Source: Streptococcus oralis (lineage in GTDB: Bacteria > Bacillota > Bacilli > Lactobacillales > Streptococcaceae). Taken from it: DNA of 64,000 nucleotides. The notes beneath the pieces were generated by a model. That model was given only the letters and a program-made list of their open reading frames with translations, did not search any database and was not told the origin of the DNA. The position numbers were made by a program, and so were the translations under genes. This document shows, in pieces, positions 18,886-28,371 of this stretch. Where the stretch lies: NCBI RefSeq assembly GCF_003943415.1, contig NZ_RJPK01000001.1, forward strand, positions 434,001-498,000, given 5' to 3'. How positions within the stretch are numbered: position 1 is the first letter of the stretch; each line of letters starts with the position of its first letter.

Positions 18886-19794
18886 ATGAAAACAGTACTC
18901 GAAATTCATGGACTGACCAAACAATTCGGCCAACAAGCTATTCTTCAAGATCTTAGTCTAACCATAAAAGAGGGAGATATTTATGGTCTAATTGGAAAAA
19001 ACGGAGCAGGTAAAACTACTCTTATCAAAATCATTACACAATTATTGTTTGCGGATAAAGGAACTATTTCCCTCTTTTCTAGTCAATCGGAAAATGAGTG
19101 GACCAAGGCTCTATCTCGAGTAGGTTCTGTTATCGAATCACCTGTAGCCCATAATCACTTAACAGCTTATCAAAACCTTAAATATTATTGTATGATACGT
19201 CATATTCCAAATGCTGATAAGGTGATTCATGAAACCTTAGACTATGTTGGTTTGTCAGATACAGGAAAAAAAGTCTTTCGTGATTTCTCACTAGGAATGA
19301 AGCAAAGACTTGGCATTGCCATTGCCCTCCTATCAAAACCCGACTTCCTGATTCTTGATGAACCCATTAACGGTCTCGACCCAATTGGGATCAAAGAATT
19401 TCGCCTCATGATCCAGCGACTCAATCAAGAAAAAGGCATAACTATCCTCATTTCTAGCCATATCTTGTCAGAACTCTATCTCTTAGCTAATCGCTTTGGT
19501 ATTCTGGATCAAGGTAAGATTATCCGTGAAATCAGTAAAGCTGAGTTTGAAACACTGAGTGAGGATTATATTGTGCTTAAAACAAGCGACAAAGAAAGAG
19601 CTTGTCAGGTATTGAAAGAACAAATCCAGCTTCAGTTTAAGGTAGTAAATCCTGAAAATGAAATTCATATCTTTGGTAATGAGCAAGATGTCAAACAGAT
19701 TCTTAAGCAACTAACTTTGGCCGATGTTGCTATTGATGAGATTTACTTTGCCCGTCAAAACCTAGAAGAATACTTCACACAATTGGTAGAATAG
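18886..19794 (+). CDS. ABC transporter ATP-binding protein (lantibiotic/bacitracin-resistance type)
   Basis: 302-aa ATPase. Walker A GLIGKNGAGKTTLIKI, signature FSLGMKQRLGIAIALLSKP, Walker B FLILDEPINGLDP, H-loop ISSHILSEL. The C-terminal extension of about 90 residues is typical of DrrA/BcrA-like exporters. Start ATG 18886 has AAAGGAGAAAATC upstream. Coupled to the following permease (10 nt gap) and facing a divergent two-component system, the pattern of peptide-antibiotic sensing and export modules. The substrate is not deducible. Confidence 0.88.
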   Translation: MKTVLEIHGLTKQFGQQAILQDLSLTIKEGDIYGLIGKNGAGKTTLIKIITQLLFADKGTISLFSSQSENEWTKALSRVGSVIESPVAHNHLTAYQNLKYYCMIRHIPNADKVIHETLDYVGLSDTGKKVFRDFSLGMKQRLGIAIALLSKPDFLILDEPINGLDPIGIKEFRLMIQRLNQEKGITILISSHILSELYLLANRFGILDQGKIIREISKAEFETLSEDYIVLKTSDKERACQVLKEQIQLQFKVVNPENEIHIFGNEQDVKQILKQLTLADVAIDEIYFARQNLEEYFTQLVE

Positions 19795-19804
19795 GAGAAA
19801 AATC

Positions 19805-20557
19805 ATGATACATACCATTCAAGCAGATTTTTACCGTCTTTTCCGCTCCAAAGGATTCTGGATTACAGAATTCATTCTCTTTGTACTTATGTTACTGGGT
19901 GCCACTATCGGGGCTACAGGACATTTAATGTCAGTTCAGCCAGCACCACCTGAGACTCCTACCCATGGTTGGAATGGGATAGAAGCTCTAATCAACGCGT
20001 CAAATAACGGCTCAAACCTCGTTTTCCTTTGTATTATTCTAGTATGTTTAGTTCTTGGGGTCGATCTAATCGGCAAGCTTTATAAAAATAGTTTGACAGT
20101 CGGCGTTTCTCGTACAGAATTTTTCCTTGCTAAATTCTTTGTACTAGCAAGTATCGCTCTCTTACAACTCATCACCAGTCTTGTGATTGCCTTTATTCCC
20201 GCGACTCTACTAAACGGACTTGGTACGATACCTGATGGTTTTGTTACAAACCTTCTCTTAACGATTTCCCTTCAATTTCTCTGCCTTCTCGCTTGGCTTT
20301 CGATTGTTTCCTTTATTCTCTACCTAACTCATTCTTATCTTGCCGTATTTATTGGTTATCTGATTAGCTCTATCGTCCTTTCTATTCCAATACTTGTTTT
20401 CCCAGACATTGAAATTCTTCGATATTTAATTCTAGATTTTGCCTATGCTATGACTACCAATAGTCAAGCTATTCTCTATACCATCACGGTTTGCGTAACA
20501 GTCATACTTTTCTTCTCTTTCAGTGGACTGACTATTTTCAAGAAGAAAAGCTTATAA
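19805..20557 (+). CDS. ABC-2 type permease
   Basis: 250-aa membrane partner of the preceding ATPase. Six hydrophobic segments: about residues 18-38, 76-98, 112-138, 150-175, 182-202 and 225-245. A loop region (TVGVSRTEFFLAKF) of the kind that contacts the ATPase in ABC-2 permeases follows the second segment. Followed by a strong terminator. Confidence 0.85.
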   Translation: MIHTIQADFYRLFRSKGFWITEFILFVLMLLGATIGATGHLMSVQPAPPETPTHGWNGIEALINASNNGSNLVFLCIILVCLVLGVDLIGKLYKNSLTVGVSRTEFFLAKFFVLASIALLQLITSLVIAFIPATLLNGLGTIPDGFVTNLLLTISLQFLCLLAWLSIVSFILYLTHSYLAVFIGYLISSIVLSIPILVFPDIEILRYLILDFAYAMTTNSQAILYTITVCVTVILFFSFSGLTIFKKKSL

Positions 20558-20562
20558 AAAGG

Positions 20563-20590
20563 ACCTCCTCTAGGATATAGAGGAGGTTTC
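20563..20590 (+). terminator. Intrinsic terminator after the ABC transporter
   Basis: ACCTCCTCT (20563-20571) and AGAGGAGGT (20579-20587), perfect 9-bp stem, then TTCTTCT. It separates the convergent histidine kinase gene. Confidence 0.8.
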
Positions 20591-20595
20591 TTCTG

Positions 20596-21474
20596 TTAAA
20601 GATAAATAAAGACTGAAAACCATTCTCCATCAGTGGCTAGCTTCATATCCGCTCCAAGAAGATGAACCAATTCCTCGGTAATATAGAGACCTAAACCAGA
20701 GGATTCTTCAGTATCCGACATATTTTCAGAATAAAAACGATTGCTGAGATTGTCTATATTCTTGATAGGTTTTTTGACTAGATTATCAATTTCCAAAACA
20801 AGCCTATTTTCTTCCTTTTTCAAAGAAAGTCGAGCCTTCTCCTTGCCGTGCTTGAGAACATTTCCAAGGAGGTTTTGTATAATTCGATCAAGCAAGTCCT
20901 CATCAGTCGTCGTTTTCAATCCTGGTTCAACGTTAAAATCAAGAACAATATGTGAAGTTTGAAAAACATCGTAATAGGCTAAAGTCTTTTTCGTTATAAA
21001 AGTTGATAAATCAAGCTCCTCTTGTTTCGGTTTGACTGCTCCTTCCATCAGATGACGGTATTCAAGGAGAGCTTCCAAACGTTTGGAAACCAAATCAAGA
21101 TGATGGGCTATTTTATTTAAGGTTTCTGCACTATTATCGGGATGTTTTATTAGTTGCTGAGTATATCCTGAAGCGATTGTCAAAGGTGTCCGAATATCAT
21201 GAGCGATGTTACTGACTGCCATATCTAGGGTGCGTTTTTCACGCTTCATGATTAGCTGATTCTCTTCCACTTCTTGAAATAGATTCTCAATTTGGTTATG
21301 TAGTCGCAAAATGGTTTTTGAAAAGAAATTTACACCGATCCTCTTCATGCTACCAGAGCGAATCTTTTCTTCGATTTGTCTGCTTAAATCTTTAATTGCT
21401 ATATGATAGCGAATCAAAGAAATCGCCAAAATAATGTTAGTAAGGAGTAATATTGATATCAAAATGTAAATCAT
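20596..21474 (-). CDS. Sensor histidine kinase with a single N-terminal membrane segment
   Basis: 292 aa. One hydrophobic segment at residues 2-22 with hardly any extracellular part, then a linker, the HisKA H-box SNIAHDIRTPLT (about residues 88-99), the N-box IIQNLLGNVLKHG and the G-box region SGLGLYITEEL. Lack of a sensing loop suggests intramembrane signalling, perhaps through the ABC transporter encoded opposite, as in peptide-sensing modules. It starts at the response regulator stop (shared base region), so the two are coupled. Confidence 0.9.
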   Translation of the reverse strand: MIYILISILLLTNIILAISLIRYHIAIKDLSRQIEEKIRSGSMKRIGVNFFSKTILRLHNQIENLFQEVEENQLIMKREKRTLDMAVSNIAHDIRTPLTIASGYTQQLIKHPDNSAETLNKIAHHLDLVSKRLEALLEYRHLMEGAVKPKQEELDLSTFITKKTLAYYDVFQTSHIVLDFNVEPGLKTTTDEDLLDRIIQNLLGNVLKHGKEKARLSLKKEENRLVLEIDNLVKKPIKNIDNLSNRFYSENMSDTEESSGLGLYITEELVHLLGADMKLATDGEWFSVFIYL

Positions 21475-22172
21475 TACTTATCTCCTTTTAATCGAACACC
21501 AACTCCCCAAATGGTTTCGATGTACTCGTGATTTGGATCCAGTTGATGCAGTTTTTTACGGAGATTGCTTAGATGGGTGTTGAGCGTATTGTCTCCAGGC
21601 AGGTAACTTTCTTCCCAAATCAATTCATAGAGTTCTTCTTTGGTGAAGATCTTTTTAGGATACTGGAGCAACATTTGGAGAATCTGACACTCTTTCTTTG
21701 CAAGGCGAATGGTTTCAGTTGCGTTACTTATTTCAAAACTATCCGCATCGAACTGGATATTTTTAAAGCTTTGTGCGAGGTTATCAATTTCTCTTCGATC
21801 TCCTGACTGATGTTCACCACTTTGGCGTAATTGCACGGTGACTCTGGCAAAGACTTCGTCCAAATCAAAAGGTTTCACTACATAATCATTGGCACCGTCT
21901 AGTAGATATTGGCTGATGAACTTTTTATCACCCAAAGCAGTGAGCATGATGACCGGAGTCTGACTAGTTTGTCGAATGGCTTGCAAGACTTGGTCGCCAT
22001 TTTTCCCAGGAAGCATGATATCTAGCAAAACGAGATCAATGCCTCCTTTGTCAAATTGCATGATACCTTCCGTACCAGAAAAGGCTTGTATCACCTCGTG
22101 TTCCTCTGCAAGAAGGGTTCTTAAGATTTCCTGGATTTCATTATTATCTTCAATTACAAGTATGCTTGCCAT
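21474..22172 (-). CDS. OmpR-family response regulator
   Basis: 232-aa two-domain regulator. Receiver domain: SILVIEDNNEIQ acidic pair, phosphoacceptor Asp in LVLLDIMLPGKNG, Thr in VIMLTALGD and Lys in YVVKPFDLDE. Trans_reg_C winged helix at about 135-232 (LPGDNTLNTHLSNLRKKL, IETIWGVGVRLKGD). I start at ATG 22172 with GGACGAGG upstream; the in-frame upstream stretch has no receiver-like sequence. A likely target is the 11-bp direct repeat at 18798-18817. Confidence 0.93.
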   Translation of the reverse strand: MASILVIEDNNEIQEILRTLLAEEHEVIQAFSGTEGIMQFDKGGIDLVLLDIMLPGKNGDQVLQAIRQTSQTPVIMLTALGDKKFISQYLLDGANDYVVKPFDLDEVFARVTVQLRQSGEHQSGDRREIDNLAQSFKNIQFDADSFEISNATETIRLAKKECQILQMLLQYPKKIFTKEELYELIWEESYLPGDNTLNTHLSNLRKKLHQLDPNHEYIETIWGVGVRLKGDK

Positions 22173-22278
22173 AAACCTCGTCCTTTCTAAAACTATTATA
22201 ACATGTTTTATTAGGAATTCCAGATACAGAAAAGCTTCTCTCACATTTTAAGCAAGAAGGAGCTAATGAAAATTGAAT

Positions 22279-23016
22279 CTACTTAACCAAATAAGCAATC
22301 AAAGCTATGATCCATAGATGAGCCGGGTAGAAAATATAAAAGAAATATTTACTCCAACTGGTTTCTTGTCCTCGCTGTCCATTATACAAGGCCATAAAAG
22401 GAAATACGGTGATAAAGAGCCAGTCAGAATTGTAAAGCATCATTTCCAAGGTTTGGTACCAAGTGTCATAGGTATGGATAGAAGTCACTAACAGGAAGGC
22501 CCAAAGTAGAGTATAGAGGAGATTTCGCAATCCCTTACGATTTCGACAAGAGTAACTAATCAAGAGAAATGGTAGCATGGTGATACCACCCTCAGTAAAA
22601 AGACAACCGAAAATCAAGAGACCAGCAAGCCCAATCCGACGCCACAACTTCTCTTTTTGATCCAACTCTTTTCGAGGAAAACCAATCCAAAGCATGGTGA
22701 CACCGATGGCCAGAGTCAGAAAAATGTTATTAGTGACCATTACTCCTTTAGATGCAAATAGGGCATTGAGGAGGCTATTTCCAGCAAACATGATAAGCGC
22801 CCAAGACCAGAGGCGGATGAGGTAGTCTCTCAGGTTTCGAGTATGGATAAATCCTTCCATAGCCATATAGGCAAACCAAACTCCCACACAACGGGTCATA
22901 GCGTGGAAAATACCTTCCCACAGAGGAGAAACGATCCCTGTGATATGAGGGATATGGTCTAGAACCATTACTGCCGCCATCAGGTACTTCAACTGTGTCG
23001 CATTCCATTTTTTCAT
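22279..23016 (-). CDS. TraX-family membrane protein
   Basis: 245-aa polytopic protein with about eight hydrophobic segments. The N-terminus (NATQLKYLMAAVMVLDHIPHI) and the following VGVWFAYMAMEGFIHTRN match TraX, named for F-pilin N-acetylation; chromosomal streptococcal copies have no pilin nearby and are probably membrane acyltransferases of unknown target. An extended -10 (TGCTATACT, minus strand near 23048-23056) and a 14-bp direct repeat lie upstream. Confidence 0.8.
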   Translation of the reverse strand: MKKWNATQLKYLMAAVMVLDHIPHITGIVSPLWEGIFHAMTRCVGVWFAYMAMEGFIHTRNLRDYLIRLWSWALIMFAGNSLLNALFASKGVMVTNNIFLTLAIGVTMLWIGFPRKELDQKEKLWRRIGLAGLLIFGCLFTEGGITMLPFLLISYSCRNRKGLRNLLYTLLWAFLLVTSIHTYDTWYQTLEMMLYNSDWLFITVFPFMALYNGQRGQETSWSKYFFYIFYPAHLWIIALIAYLVK

Positions 23017-23079
23017 AATAAACCTCTTTCTTTTTTATCTACATAGAGTATAGCATACATTTCCGCGTATAATCGTACA

Positions 23080-23113
23080 CCTATCTTACATTTAAAAAGC
23101 CTATCTTACATTT
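23080..23113 (-). repeat. 14-bp direct repeat upstream of the traX-like promoter
   Basis: CCTATCTTACATTT occurs at 23080-23093 and 23100-23113, exactly 20 bp apart. The second copy also forms an inverted repeat with TGTAAGA just after it. It lies about 30-60 bp upstream of the -10 of the traX-like gene, where an activator would bind. Confidence 0.6.
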
Positions 23114-23160
23114 TTGTAAGACAGACGTGAATATTAAAAATTTATTATGAAAGTTACCTT

Positions 23161-24036
23161 CTAGTCGGTAATCCGTTGGTACATTTCTGGTCTTCTATCT
23201 CGAAATAGTCCCCAGTTGAGGCGTTCACTTGCTCCCTTGTCAAGGTCATAGGTCGCTAACAGAACAGCTTCACCTTGTCTTTCAGCTTTCTCTAGAATAG
23301 CTCCTGTTTCATCCGTCATAAAGGACGAACCGTAGAAGTCAAGACTGGAACTCTGTCCGCCATTTTCCTCACTAGGAGTGACTTCTTCCAAACCATAGCG
23401 ATTGGCTGCAATGACTGGGACAATATTAGCTGCTGCGTGCCCTTGCATGGTACGTTGCCAGTGACCACAACTGTCTGTATCCAAAATTGGCTCTGAACCA
23501 ATAGCTGTTGGGTAAAAGAGCAATTCTGCCCCATTCAACGCAAGACAGCGCGCCGTTTCAGGAAACCATTGATCCCAACAGATGCCAATCCCAATCTTAG
23601 CATAGCGAGTATCCCAGACCTTGAAACCAGTGTTACCAGGCGTAAAGTAAAATTTTTCTTGATAATAATGATCATCTGGTATGTGGGTCTTCCGATAGAC
23701 GCCCAGCACTTCTCCATCAGCATCAATGACGGCGATTGAGTTATACAAGACATTGCCATCTTTTTCATAGAAACTGATCGGTAGAACAACCTGTAGTTCC
23801 TTAGCAATTACTTTAAAATGCTGAATGGCTGTATTTTCTGTCACCGACTGGGCATACTGGTAGTAGTCATACTGGCGTTCCTGACAGAAATAGGGACGTT
23901 CAAACAACTCGGGTAAGAGAATGATTTGTGCGCCTTGTTTTGTAGCTTGACGTACTAAGCGCTCCGCTGTTTGGATATTCGTTGCCACATCCTTGGCACA
24001 TTGCATCTGGATCGCTGCAACTCTAACATTTCTCAT
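23161..24036 (-). CDS. aguB: N-carbamoylputrescine amidase
   Basis: Nitrilase-superfamily hydrolase converting N-carbamoylputrescine to putrescine, CO2 and ammonia. The Glu-Lys-Cys triad is visible: Glu in LLPELFERPYF, Lys in VYRKTHIPD and Cys in GIGICWDQWFPE. 291 aa, normal. Last gene of the polyamine operon, 9 nt after aguA. With aguA it makes the agmatine-to-putrescine branch. Confidence 0.94.
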   Translation of the reverse strand: MRNVRVAAIQMQCAKDVATNIQTAERLVRQATKQGAQIILLPELFERPYFCQERQYDYYQYAQSVTENTAIQHFKVIAKELQVVLPISFYEKDGNVLYNSIAVIDADGEVLGVYRKTHIPDDHYYQEKFYFTPGNTGFKVWDTRYAKIGIGICWDQWFPETARCLALNGAELLFYPTAIGSEPILDTDSCGHWQRTMQGHAAANIVPVIAANRYGLEEVTPSEENGGQSSSLDFYGSSFMTDETGAILEKAERQGEAVLLATYDLDKGASERLNWGLFRDRRPEMYQRITD

Positions 24037-24045
24037 CTTTTTCTC

Positions 24046-25131
24046 CTATTCTGGGATTTGTTGGGTGATACAGTGGATATTGCCACCACCTAATAGAATA
24101 TCTCTGGCTGGTATTCCTACCACTTCACGGTCTGGGAAACACTTGCTGAGGATATCTAGGGCCACTTGGTCATTGACATCCTCAAACTGGGGAACAAGGA
24201 CAGCCTTGTTGGCAATATAAAAATTGACATAGGAAGCTGCAAGACGTTCACCTGCATAACGCTCTTCTTCCCCTTCTTCATAGATGTAGCCTGGCAAATC
24301 TTCTTCGGTTACAACTTGATGAAGCGCTGGGATTGGCAATTTATGAATGGTGAAGTGACGACCTTTTGCATCTGTTTCTTTTTCTAAAAGCTCAAGGTCA
24401 GCTGCAGACATGGCATACTGAGGATCATTTTGATCATCTGTCCAAGCCAAGACAATCTCTGCAGGACCAACGAAAGCGGCAACATTGTCAACGTGTTCAT
24501 TGGTTTCGTCCTGATAAATACCATAAGGTAGCCAGATAACTTTTTCAGCGCCAAGGCTCTCTAATAAGGTGTTTTCGATTTCCTCTTTAGACATGTGGGG
24601 ATTGCGTCCAGGACTGAGTAAGCAACTTTCAGTCACAAGAATGGTTCCTTGACCATCGCTATGGATTGCGCCGCCTTCCAGTACAAAAGGTTTGGCATCG
24701 TAAACAGTCATTTCCAATGCCTCAGCAAAACGACTGGCTAATTGGTCATCATCTTCATAATCTTGATAAAGACCATCGATAGCACCACCCCAGGCATTAA
24801 AAGACCAATCTACTGCCAACTTTTCTTTTTTATCATTGATGAGAATGGTCGGACCTGTATCACGCGCCCAGGCATCATTGGTGGGAATGTCTAAATAAAC
24901 GACCTTGTCTCCAAGATAGGATTGGGCTTCAGATAGATAGTCTTGCTCCACCAAAAGATAGACTCTTTCCCCTTCTGCTATAGTCTTGATAATCTGAGTA
25001 AATGCTCTTTTGGCAGCTTTCCCTTGAAAAGGCCATGATCCTGGTCGAGTCGGCCAGATCATGAGGGTACCATGGTGTGGTTCGTACTCTGCTGGCATAC
25101 GATAGCCTGCTTTTTTCGGAGTTTCTATCAT
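24046..25131 (-). CDS. aguA: Agmatine deiminase
   Basis: Converts agmatine to N-carbamoylputrescine. 361 aa. Peptidyl-arginine-deiminase-like fold with WARDTGPTI (Asp), [12 protein letters not shown] (Glu and His) and the C-terminal catalytic Cys in [13 protein letters not shown]. The start overlaps the nspC stop by 4 nt. Confidence 0.95.
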   Translation of the reverse strand: MIETPKKAGYRMPAEYEPHHGTLMIWPTRPGSWPFQGKAAKRAFTQIIKTIAEGERVYLLVEQDYLSEAQSYLGDKVVYLDIPTNDAWARDTGPTILINDKKEKLAVDWSFNAWGGAIDGLYQDYEDDDQLASRFAEALEMTVYDAKPFVLEGGAIHSDGQGTILVTESCLLSPGRNPHMSKEEIENTLLESLGAEKVIWLPYGIYQDETNEHVDNVAAFVGPAEIVLAWTDDQNDPQYAMSAADLELLEKETDAKGRHFTIHKLPIPALHQVVTEEDLPGYIYEEGEEERYAGERLAASYVNFYIANKAVLVPQFEDVNDQVALDILSKCFPDREVVGIPARDILLGGGNIHCITQQIPE

Positions 25132-26255
25132 GATAATCTCCCTTTAAAGTCTTGATAGCCAAAAGCTTTGACTAAGCTGCAGTCACCCTGCTCGTCCATA
25201 AGATAGAGACTTGGCAATCCAATACCGTTAAAGGTATTATTTTTGACAAATGAGTAAATAGCCATATCTTCAAAATAAAGTCTATCACCGATTTGGACTG
25301 GATTTTCAAAACTATAATCACCAATCACATCACCCGTTAGACAGGTATTGGAAGAAAGTCTATAGGTATGGGCTTTTTCCTGAGCTTCAAAGCCATTTCT
25401 CAAAGGTGGACGATAGGGCATCTCAAGTACATCAGGCATATGGCAGGTCGCGGACGCATCTAAAACCAAGATTTCCATACCGTTTTCTACAATATCCAAT
25501 ACTTCAGTTGCTAGATAACCCGCATTGAGCGCAATAGCTTCACCCGGCTCGATGTAGACTTCAAGATTGTAAGTTTCTCGAATTCTTTTAATCTCAGAAA
25601 TCAGCAAATCCACATCGTAGTCTTCTCTTGTGATGTGGTGGCCGCCACCCATATTGAGCCATTTGACCTCATGTAAATAAGGACCAAACTGAGCTTCTAC
25701 AGCTTTCAAAGTTGTCTCTAAATCATCCGCCCCTTGCTCACAAAGGGTATGAAAATGAAGCCCATCCACTAAGTCCAGCAAATCACTCGGTACCTTGTCT
25801 AGGCTAACTCCAAAACGAGATCCAGGTGCACAAGGATCGTAGAGCGCGTGATCTCCTTGAGTTGAACACTGTGGGTTGAGACGCAAACCAACACTAATAC
25901 CAGCCTCTCGGCAACGAGCCCCATGTTTCCGCAACTGTCTCTCCGAATTGAAGACGATATGGTCCGTTATCTCCAGCAATTCCTCCAAGTCTGCATCCTT
26001 GAAAGCAGGTGCAAATACATGGACTTCCCCTGGGAACTCTTCTCTAGCTAACTTAGCCTCATAGAGACCACTAGCCGTCGTACCTGACAGATACTGACTA
26101 ATCAAGGGATAGGTTTTGTAGAGGGAATAAGCCTTCTGAGCAAGTAAAACCTTGCAGCCCGCTTCTTCCTGAACTTGCTGTAAAATCCGGCAATTTTCCT
26201 CTAGTTTGGCTAAGTCAATGACGTAGGCTGGTGTTGGTACTTGTTCTAACTTCAT
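25128..26255 (-). CDS. nspC: Carboxynorspermidine/carboxyspermidine decarboxylase
   Basis: PLP enzyme that decarboxylates carboxy(nor)spermidine. 375 aa, alanine-racemase-fold type. The PLP lysine is in [13 protein letters not shown] (about residues 36-48); [22 protein letters not shown] and [11 protein letters not shown] are the expected substrate and phosphate contacts, and [17 protein letters not shown] holds the late active-site residues. The start abuts the preceding dehydrogenase stop. Confidence 0.93.
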   Translation of the reverse strand: MKLEQVPTPAYVIDLAKLEENCRILQQVQEEAGCKVLLAQKAYSLYKTYPLISQYLSGTTASGLYEAKLAREEFPGEVHVFAPAFKDADLEELLEITDHIVFNSERQLRKHGARCREAGISVGLRLNPQCSTQGDHALYDPCAPGSRFGVSLDKVPSDLLDLVDGLHFHTLCEQGADDLETTLKAVEAQFGPYLHEVKWLNMGGGHHITREDYDVDLLISEIKRIRETYNLEVYIEPGEAIALNAGYLATEVLDIVENGMEILVLDASATCHMPDVLEMPYRPPLRNGFEAQEKAHTYRLSSNTCLTGDVIGDYSFENPVQIGDRLYFEDMAIYSFVKNNTFNGIGLPSLYLMDEQGDCSLVKAFGYQDFKGRLS

Positions 26256-27514
26256 TAGTCCACCATTTGCGGATTTTCAACCACAACCCAAGGCAAGCCA
26301 TACTCATTCAAAGCTTCCATAAATGGATCTGGATCCAATTCTTCAAGATTATAAACCCCAGGTTGTTTCCAAGTACCATTCATCACTAATTTTGTCCCAA
26401 TCATGGCTGGAACACCAGTCGTGTAAGAAATGGCTTGTGAACCAACTTCTGCGTAACATTCCTGATGGTCGCAAACATTGTAGATATAGATGGTCTTTTC
26501 AACACCGTCTTTGACACCTGTAAAGATACAGCCGATATTGGTTTTTCCAACAGTGCGTGGGCCAAGGCTGGCAGGATCAGGAAGCAATGCTTTTAAGAAT
26601 TGAATCGGAACGATTTCTTGGCCGTTAAAGTTAATAGCATCCGTACGAAGGAGCCCGACGTTTTCCAAGCATTTCATGTGAGTTAGATAAGATTGACCAA
26701 AAGTCATAAAGAAACGAATGCGTTTAACACCTGGAATGTTTTTCGCCAATGATTCAATTTCTTCATGGTGAAGGAGATACATATCTTTTTGTCCAACTTG
26801 AGGGAAATCATACTCACGCTTGATTGACATGGCTTCGACTTCGACCCATTTTCCATCTTCCCAGTAAGAACCTGGCGCAGAAACCTCGCGGAGATTGATT
26901 TCTGGGTTAAAGTTTGTCGCAAATGGATAACCGTGATCTCCACCATTACAGTCTAAAATGTCGATATAGTGGATTTCATCAAAGTAATGTTTGAGGGCGT
27001 ATGCTGAAAAGACACTAGTCACACCTGGGTCAAATCCAGATCCAAGCAGGGCGGTTAATCCTGCTTCTTTGAATTTCTCCTGATAAGCCCACTGCCATGA
27101 GTAGTCAAAGTAGGCTGTAAATCCAAGTTCCTTACAACGTTTCTCATAAATAGCACGCCATTTAGGGTCTTCTGTATCCTCAGCCTCATAGTTGGCAGTA
27201 TCAATATAATGCACACCTGTTTCCAAACAAGCATCCATAATGGTCAAGTCTTGGTATGGTAAAGCTACATTCAAAACAGCTTCTGGTTTGTAGCTTTCAA
27301 TCAAAGCAATCACTTCTTCTACCTTATCAGCATCAAGAGCAGCTGTTTCAATCTTTGTACTTGTTTTGCCTTCTAATTTAGCCTTCAAATCATCACATTT
27401 TGCCTTTGTACGACTAGCAATCATAATCTCTGTAAATGTTTCGCTATCTTGGCAAATCTTTGAAATAGCAACTTGGGCAACGCCCCCACATCCGATAACT
27501 AATAGACGACTCAT
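26255..27514 (-). CDS. Carboxynorspermidine/carboxyspermidine dehydrogenase (saccharopine dehydrogenase-like)
   Basis: NADPH-dependent reductive condensation of aspartate semialdehyde with a diamine (putrescine for carboxyspermidine), feeding NspC. 419 aa. Rossmann motif at the N-terminus (VIGCGGVAQVAISKI), a saccharopine-dehydrogenase catalytic domain with GSGFDPGVTSVF, and a C-terminal GTKLVMNGTWKQPGVYNLEELDPDPF. Often annotated LYS9. Its position between speE and nspC, rather than in lysine genes, supports the polyamine role. Overlaps speE by 4 nt. Confidence 0.9.
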   Translation of the reverse strand: MSRLLVIGCGGVAQVAISKICQDSETFTEIMIASRTKAKCDDLKAKLEGKTSTKIETAALDADKVEEVIALIESYKPEAVLNVALPYQDLTIMDACLETGVHYIDTANYEAEDTEDPKWRAIYEKRCKELGFTAYFDYSWQWAYQEKFKEAGLTALLGSGFDPGVTSVFSAYALKHYFDEIHYIDILDCNGGDHGYPFATNFNPEINLREVSAPGSYWEDGKWVEVEAMSIKREYDFPQVGQKDMYLLHHEEIESLAKNIPGVKRIRFFMTFGQSYLTHMKCLENVGLLRTDAINFNGQEIVPIQFLKALLPDPASLGPRTVGKTNIGCIFTGVKDGVEKTIYIYNVCDHQECYAEVGSQAISYTTGVPAMIGTKLVMNGTWKQPGVYNLEELDPDPFMEALNEYGLPWVVVENPQMVD

Positions 27515-28371
27515 TTTTTTCCTTCCTCCTCTTCTAAAATGTCCTCAACATACTTGGGCAACATGAAGGATCCTACGTGTAAGTTTGCAGTATAGTATTC
27601 TGTGAAAAGCTGGCGTTTTTTCCAGCCTTCCTTATCAAAATCTTTGACCGGGTGGTATTTTTTCGATGCAAATCCAAACAACCAATAACCAGCAGGACTG
27701 ATTGGGATGTGCGCCTGATAAACCCGACTGATTGGAAAGGCTTGATTGACCTTGCGGTGCATGCTACGACAAGCTGACTCATCCTCGTCAAAGAAGGGAC
27801 TCCCATGCTGATAAATCATGATGCCGTCTTCTTTCAAGGCTCTGTAACTATTTCCGTAAAATTCCTTGGTAAAGAGCCCTTCCGTATGACCAAATGGATC
27901 TGTCGCATCGTTGATGATAATATCGTAGTCATCTTCACAGTTTCGCAAAAAACGAAGACCATTTTGATAGTATATGGTAACACGAGGATCATCTAGCCCT
28001 GCAGCAAAGTCTGGGAAATACTCACGACAAACCTCAACCAACATCTCATCTGGTTCCACAATATCGATTTGCTCCAATTCAGGATAGAGTGTTAATACTT
28101 GAGCAACACCGCCGTCACCACCCCCTATAACCAATACTTTCTTTGGATTGGGATGCACAGCCATGGGTACGTGGACCGTCATTTCATTGTAGACAAAGTC
28201 ATCTGCATCTGAAAACAAGACATGGTCATTTAAGATTAATATTTTCCCAAAAGCTGGCGTATCCAAGACTTCGATATCCTGCCATTCACTTTTTCCAGCA
28301 TAGAGTTGCTTGGCTGTTCTCAGGGACAATTTCACATCTGGAGTATGAACTTCAGAAAACCACAAATCCAT
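27511..28371 (-). CDS. speE: Spermidine synthase (polyamine aminopropyltransferase)
   Basis: 286 aa. Transfers an aminopropyl group from decarboxylated SAM to putrescine. Visible: VIGGGDGGVAQ (SAM site), EPDEMLVEVCREYFP, and NDATDPFGHTEGLFTKEFY carrying the catalytic Asp. It follows speA directly. No speD (SAM decarboxylase) gene is present in this window, so its aminopropyl donor must be made elsewhere or the enzyme is used differently. Confidence 0.95.
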   Translation of the reverse strand: MDLWFSEVHTPDVKLSLRTAKQLYAGKSEWQDIEVLDTPAFGKILILNDHVLFSDADDFVYNEMTVHVPMAVHPNPKKVLVIGGGDGGVAQVLTLYPELEQIDIVEPDEMLVEVCREYFPDFAAGLDDPRVTIYYQNGLRFLRNCEDDYDIIINDATDPFGHTEGLFTKEFYGNSYRALKEDGIMIYQHGSPFFDEDESACRSMHRKVNQAFPISRVYQAHIPISPAGYWLFGFASKKYHPVKDFDKEGWKKRQLFTEYYTANLHVGSFMLPKYVEDILEEEEGKK

